From Platerodrilus igneus (lineage: Eukaryota > Arthropoda > Insecta > Coleoptera > Lycidae), in contig JARFIW010001089.1 in assembly GCA_036346225.1 (NCBI GenBank), forward strand, positions 806,001-870,000: a DNA stretch of 64,000 nucleotides, written 5' to 3'. Under the pieces are notes generated by a model that saw only the letters and a list, made by a program, of their open reading frames with translations, did not search any database and was not told where the DNA came from. Both the position numbers and the translations under genes were made by a program. This document shows, one piece after another, positions 59,336-64,000 of the stretch; position 1 is the first letter of the stretch, and the number at the start of each line of letters is the position of its first letter.

Positions 59336-59446
59336 ATAATAATTTTTATTAAATTGACACATGGGGAGATTGTGAATCATTCTATTAATAAATTGCTATT
59401 AAAAGTACATTCAAAATAATTTTTATTGTTTGCATTTTTAAAATTT

Positions 59447-59505
59447 AAGAATTTCGCGGCACAGAAAAGTGCCACGGCACAGTGGCTGAGAATCATAGCC
59501 CTAGG
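59447..59505 (+). mobile_element. hAT-type element terminus
   Basis: AATTTCGCGGCACAGAAAAG then CCACGGCACAGTGGCTGAGA and ATCATAGCCCTAG: the reverse complement starts CAGYGRTTCTCAGCC-like, with the GTGCCGYGGCAC block typical of hAT ends. No second end is found. Confidence 0.4.
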
Positions 59506-60824
59506 AAATGCTTCAGATTGTTAGGATAATCTGTTTCCCTCCATATGTCTTGAACATGTACTAAATCAGTTGAAGAGTTGCTATATTCTGAGTGCATAAT
59601 GGTAGCATCATATTTCGTCTTTGAGGCAACACAAAGCTTAATTAATTTATTGTCGTAACTAGCACTGTAAGCTTTTGTTTCCTAGTTTTAGTGCATGTTT
59701 TCTGATCCTCTAAGAGCATTTTATTTCCCCCACTAATAACTATATCATTGCTATTAATTGCACCCTTTTTTCATTACGCTTATAACTTTCTTCGTGTCCG
59801 TGATCATCCAATGTGCGACCACCCATTGCCAATTACCGTCTCTTTTATTGTAACCTCCTACAGCATCCTCTAGATAGTTTTATACATAGCATTTAGTTAA
59901 AAAATTTTAATAAATACTTAGTGTTAAATAATCATTATTTCGTTTATAAATAAATTATTGTTTACAATATTGATCTTAATCAATACCAGCAAATTTACTT
60001 CATAAAAATCTTTAATAGCATTTGAAACAAAATTACTTATCGACTAATGTACTGTGGAACTAATAACATGTAATTAAGTCAGTGGCTCCTGGCTTTGCAT
60101 GGCGCAAAAATGTAAAAATATGCAAACAGTTTCTAGGTATTTTTGAAATTAAATGTAAATTTACGTTAGCGGTTTCAAAAGTGTTTGAAATTTAGAGATT
60201 CTATCCCCCCTCCACCCATCTCAAATGTGTTGTTTCAATTCAATACGTGTCAAATAAGAAGAATGCTTCTCTTAAAAAGATATGAAAATAACTCGAAAAG
60301 CAATATGAAATAAGGCGATGTCATGTATTTAAATCATGACTTGAAAGCTGCTGTTGGTTAATATGTTGATGTATATCCTTCACACCATGCTCCCAGCACA
60401 TTTTAATTTTTATACAATTCAAAGGCGAGCCATTTTATTTTTATTTTTTTGGTGTTTATTTTTGACTTTTCTACAATTTTGGTAAACCATTTTAATGAAC
60501 ATGAGTTTCTGAATGTTTTTTAAAAATTAAACTTTACTCTAACTTAATTTTCTTATATCTTAATGCTTTGGCTTGTTTGCTTATGAGTAATTAATGCTTC
60601 ATGTTTCGAACACTATACAGGTTCTCCATGTGCAAATTATGTATGTTTTTCTGACACGGCTATTTTATAATATTGATCCAATTGTGCATAAACCATATTT
60701 GCACATTGGGTTGCAGAAAAGTTTGCTCCCTCATTATGCATTAAGTATAAGTTTAGTCTGTGGACGTACACTTTTCTTTGACCCTTTGTTGTAAATAATA
60801 ATTATTTCATTCTAAGCATTTTAG
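59506..60824. other. End of NIPA intron 2
   Basis: AT-rich without a supported gene. The frame at 60594-60794 has no domain. The intron ends GCATTTTAG at 60824. Confidence 0.45.
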
Positions 60825-61517
60825 TTGGGGTGTGTTTTATGTCTGATAGGATCAACTATTATTATAATTCACTCTCCTAAAGAAGAAGAAGTGAAGACAC
60901 TTGAGAATTTAATCAATAAGCTCCAACAACCGTTATTTATTATTTATGTAATGATAGTAATTATTACAACATTATCAATTTATTTCTATTATGGACCTAA
61001 GTATGGCAGTCAGTATGTTATAATTTATGTTATATTATGTTCAGTTGTCGGTAGTTTAACGGTAATGGCATGCAAGGGCTTGGGTCTATCTATTAAGGAA
61101 GCATTATCTGTTAATGGAAATGAATTAAATAATTGGTTTATATACTTCTTTGCAATCACGGTCATTATATGTATTTGTATTCAAATGGATTATTTAAATA
61201 AGGCACTTGATTTGTTTAATACAAGCATTGTGACACCCATTTATTATGTGCTCTTTACTACAATGGTGCTTACAGCATCTTCTATTTTGTTTAAAGAGTG
61301 GCAACATCTGAACAACAGTGATGTTGTAGGAAATTTATGCGGGTTTTTTGTTATTATAATAGGAATATTTATGTTACATGGTTTCAAAGATTTGAATATT
61401 AATCTCGGTGATATACGGAGTTTTGCAAGACCAAAATATGCGTCATTTAATAATAGGTTAGCAGATTATGAAAGGTATGAATATGGTAATGTATCTTTAG
61501 CAGGGCAGTCTTTTTAG
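60825..61517 (+). CDS. NIPA2: NIPA-type magnesium transporter, exon 3 (residues 129-358, stop)
   Basis: Starts LGCVLCLIGSTIIIIHSPKE, continuing exon 2 in phase 0 with the conserved GCVLCLLGST...HAPKEEE block. It contains about six hydrophobic helices (for example IIYVILCSVVGSLTVMACKG and SIVTPIYYVLFTTMVLTASS) and a cytosolic tail with FNNRLADYERYEYG. It is a single uninterrupted exon. A poly(A) signal AATAAA lies at 61623-61628, about 105 bases after the stop. Confidence 0.9.
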   Translation: MGCVLCLIGSTIIIIHSPKEEEVKTLENLINKLQQPLFIIYVMIVIITTLSIYFYYGPKYGSQYVIIYVILCSVVGSLTVMACKGLGLSIKEALSVNGNELNNWFIYFFAITVIICICIQMDYLNKALDLFNTSIVTPIYYVLFTTMVLTASSILFKEWQHLNNSDVVGNLCGFFVIIIGIFMLHGFKDLNINLGDIRSFARPKYASFNNRLADYERYEYGNVSLAGQSF

Positions 61518-61622
61518 AACTTCTAAGCTTATTTTGATAACTTTAAAACTAGAAATGTCTAGACTGTTATGTCGAAACATCTATTTCAAAAGTCCCTATA
61601 TTTATAATCCGTTCAACGAGAG

Positions 61623-61628
61623 AATAAA
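61623..61628 (+). terminator. Poly(A) signal AATAAA of the NIPA-type gene
   Basis: Perfect hexamer about 105 bases after the stop codon at 61517. Confidence 0.55.
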
Positions 61629-61942
61629 GTAGAGAGTAGCTCGTAGTGAGAGCCATTTACATCACTAGAATATCATGAGTGGGAAATTCAAAATAGTTAC
61701 TTAACCTTATTTAATTTAACATTCAACATAGCCAAACAAAAGATAACAATTTTAATAGTAGCTATACATATGTAAAACATTTTCTTAAATACAATACTTT
61801 GTCATTTTCAGAAATTTTCACTACATCTAAGCTAAATAATTAAATGGCATAAGGCCATGTCTGTGTATTAAAGTCATGTAGAATGTGATTAAACTTTATA
61901 GTAAAATTGAGAAAAAGAAGTAGGTATTATCGTATAAGTAAT

Positions 61943-62960
61943 TTATAACAGATCTATATCGTTATTACTTGTATCACTATCTGTATCCGAATTCACTCAT
62001 TACTGTCTCTTCAACCACATCTTCTACATTTAATTTGAATGTAGTGTTATGTGCAGCAACAACATTTTTTTACGTTTGCTCATATCAATTCTATAGGATT
62101 AAAACTGCGGTGGTGGGGATGCAATCGCAGCATATTCGTCCATTATTTTTCACCAATACATCGATAACATGTTGTGCTATGCAAAATATTATACTACTTA
62201 ACCAATTGTAATAACGGAAGCTTTAGACAATGATCTTTGATTTTAATTACTTTATTTACAATCCAATCCATAAAATCTGCATTTTTCCAACATTGTGTGA
62301 GGTTTTTCTCTGACTTTACACTATGATAAGGTGCATTATCCATTACTATCACACAATCAACTTCTAAAGTTGGCTAAATTTTCTGAAGCCTTTGCTTAAA
62401 ATCTTCAGCCTACATGTCTTGATGGTAGTCCCCTAAGATTCTTTTAATGGAATCATTAAATGAAACAAATTTAAATCAACCGTTTCATTTGATTAAATAA
62501 GTAAAAGTCCCTGATCTACAAATCCTTTCAGTGCCAATGTGTGTTACAATTAACCTTTTGACTTTTCCCAAGGGATCTTTTATACTCATTGACAAACCTT
62601 CAATAACTGCTTGGTGGTATCATGCCAAACTTTATTTTTAACATGTCCTGCATTCACTTAAGTTACGTCCAAATAATACACTTTACGGTTTTCTTTGCAG
62701 TATTGTCTTATTATTAGTGATAAATAGTTTCTTCTCCAAAGAACAATTACTGGCTTTTCAATTAATACGGATTTTCTGTTCTTGTATCATACATAAATCT
62801 AATTTTTCATAAGATTCGATAAGGGATGAGTTACTGAGGTTTGATAACGAATCGTCATTATTAATTTTGGGTCGCATCTTTTAAAAATTGGGGCAACTCA
62901 TTACAAAAGCATCAGTAAACAAATCTTCAAATTACTAGAATATCCATTTCAAGTTTTTGT
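61943..62960 (-). pseudogene. Decayed DDE transposase (IS630/Tc1-mariner-like endonuclease)
   Basis: Minus-strand pieces in order: NRKVYYLDVT then VNAGHVKNKVWHDTT (family form YLDETWVNAGHT..KVW), GLSMSIKDPLGKVKRLIVTH then IGTERICRSGTF, the second-Asp motif VIVMDNAPYHSVKSEKN with QCWKNADFMDWI, and the third-region ASPPPQF...ITTFKLNVEDVVEE. Many stops and shifts are present, and the C-terminus ends in an Asp/Ser-rich tail at 61943. No terminal repeats were found. The + frame 61969-62211 is its shadow. Confidence 0.65.
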
Positions 62961-63783
62961 AGATCATTGGGCATTTTTTTGCTTTAATAGGTGTTACGTA
63001 CCCGACCCCTCAATTTATTTGATGATGCTTCATACAGTGCTATAGTTAAAACCAGTTAAGCTGACCGATGACTCATCTTGTTAAAGCGTATGCATCAATG
63101 CAATCAGAACGTATTTCTAGCATTCTGGATTAGTTCAGTTGTTTATACAAAATGGCGCATGCAGTTTATATTGTGACAAATACTAGCTGAGAATGTATGT
63201 CCCAGGGCTTTTATAAATGATCCTTTAATTTCTACGAATTATAAGAAATGTTTGTTGGATATGCAGTTGCCAACGGCGTTAACATAAGTATCAAATACAT
63301 TTTTCTTTTATAAAAATTAAACCAAAACATTTAAGGTAAATTGGAAGTTTGGAAGGGAAATAGACCAACATTTTATTTAGATGAATTGTGTTTAAATGAA
63401 GATATTAATAATATGGAAATGGACAAGCTATTTTCAGGAATGTAGATAAAATCTTAGTTTAGAAATGTACTGCAGATACTGGATATTTAGCATGGTGTCG
63501 CGATATTGTTGGTGTTTGAAAACATAAAGTGAATTTTCAAGATATTATATTGTTATTAAGTATAAAGATGTGTGTGTTCTAATCGATTCGATAATATCTG
63601 AGGACTAATAATTACTGTTGGAATTAGACTTGTTATTCACACAATTATCAAGGAAATTGTAGTTTCGGGATTTTATTTTATTCCTGTTTTATATGGTCAA
63701 CAAGCATGGTTGTACATATAAAAGTGTATTTGTAAATATTTAATCAAATTTAGTATTAAATAAACAAAACGGTATTGTATTAT
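62961..63783. other. Intergenic stretch
   Basis: AT-rich, no supported frame. It may include the N-terminal part of the decayed transposase on the left. Confidence 0.35.
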
Positions 63784-63789
63784 TTTATT
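63784..63789 (-). terminator. Possible minus-strand poly(A) signal AATAAA
   Basis: TTTATT on the + strand, about 67-72 bases beyond the stop codon of the minus-strand frame at 63856. Confidence 0.4.
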
Positions 63790-63855
63790 GTAATATTGCT
63801 CTACTACATTAAGAAAGTATAAATCTAGGACACCACTTCATTTTATATTAATCAA

Positions 63856-63962
63856 TTATTCTGAAATTGAATCATCTTCATAAGAGTCATTGCTGCTTGA
63901 ATCCTCTAAGTTGATAATAAGTTTTTTTCTATTTGCCACCATTCTATCATACATTTTTCTGA
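63856..63962 (-). CDS. Possible last exon of a minus-strand gene running off the window
   Basis: Minus-strand frame reading MYDRMVANRKKLIINLEDSS followed by SNDSYEDDSISE and a stop at 63856-63858. The acidic serine tail looks like a true protein C-terminus. A CACTCACCATTCAG acceptor sits just upstream (about 63963), where the frame would otherwise meet a TGA near 63990. A poly(A) signal follows at 63784. I do not recognise the protein. Confidence 0.4.
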
Positions 63963-64000
63963 ATGGTGAGTGCATTTTTGCCAATATTTGTCATCTATCC

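Noticed and set aside
61969..62211. 80-codon + strand frame
   Set aside because: Antisense to the decayed DDE transposase, whose conserved motifs read on the minus strand.

Overview
The window looks like nuclear DNA of an insect. It is very AT-rich. Its two host genes combine tiny introns (48-89 bp) with huge transposon-filled ones, and the repeats are a typical arthropod mix: mariner-like, pogo/Tigger, piggyBac and hAT DNA elements, Ty3/gypsy and BEL/Pao LTR elements, RTE and CR1/Jockey-like LINEs, Penelope-like elements and a tRNA-derived SINE. The very short introns would suit a beetle, but the order is a weak inference.

Host genes. (1) A sedoheptulokinase gene (SHPK type, FGGY carbohydrate kinase) on the + strand is complete: six exons from 261 to 32181. 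The exon lengths sum to 1410 nt and all junctions keep the frame, giving 469 aa. Introns 1 (about 19.6 kb) and 3 (about 10.8 kb) are filled with mobile DNA; introns 2, 4 and 5 are 89, 54 and 48 bp. (2) A NIPA-type magnesium transporter (spichthyin/NIPA2-like) on the + strand has three coding exons from 49167 to 61517. They sum to 1077 nt (358 aa), and intron 2 is 11.2 kb and full of Penelope-like elements. (3) At the right edge a minus-strand acidic C-terminus with a poly(A) signal may be the last exon of a third gene.

Region by region. 1559-7359 is a mariner-like element with 504-bp terminal inverted repeats; a pogo/Tigger element (2844-6236) is inserted inside its transposase with a TA duplication. 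8075-10330 is a decayed BEL/Pao element carrying a SINE copy. 11761-19723 is a palindromic mariner-like element with arms of about 960 bp; an LTR/gypsy-type element (12167-17905) with nearly identical LTRs but almost no coding capacity is inserted into one arm with an ATCA duplication. 26960-29131 holds an RTE LINE fragment and a mariner-like remnant. 36580-37712 is a Penelope-like fragment. 43104-43960 is the 5' part of a piggyBac element, followed by a 5'-truncated LINE (44156-46180), LTR-element debris with tandem primer-binding-like repeats (46256-47870) and a second SINE copy. 51280-53720 and 53837-59335 are two Penelope-like elements; the second keeps its GIY-YIG domain and a hammerhead-like motif but is split by about 3.2 kb of unidentified DNA. 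61943-62960 is a decayed DDE transposase.

The most unusual structure is the palindromic element at 11761-19723. Each arm carries five copies of the CAGGGTGTYC terminal motif: the outer end plus two internal back-to-back pairs, each pair flanked by TA. All mobile-element genes seen here are broken, so current activity is unlikely except possibly for the young LTR element mobilised in trans.
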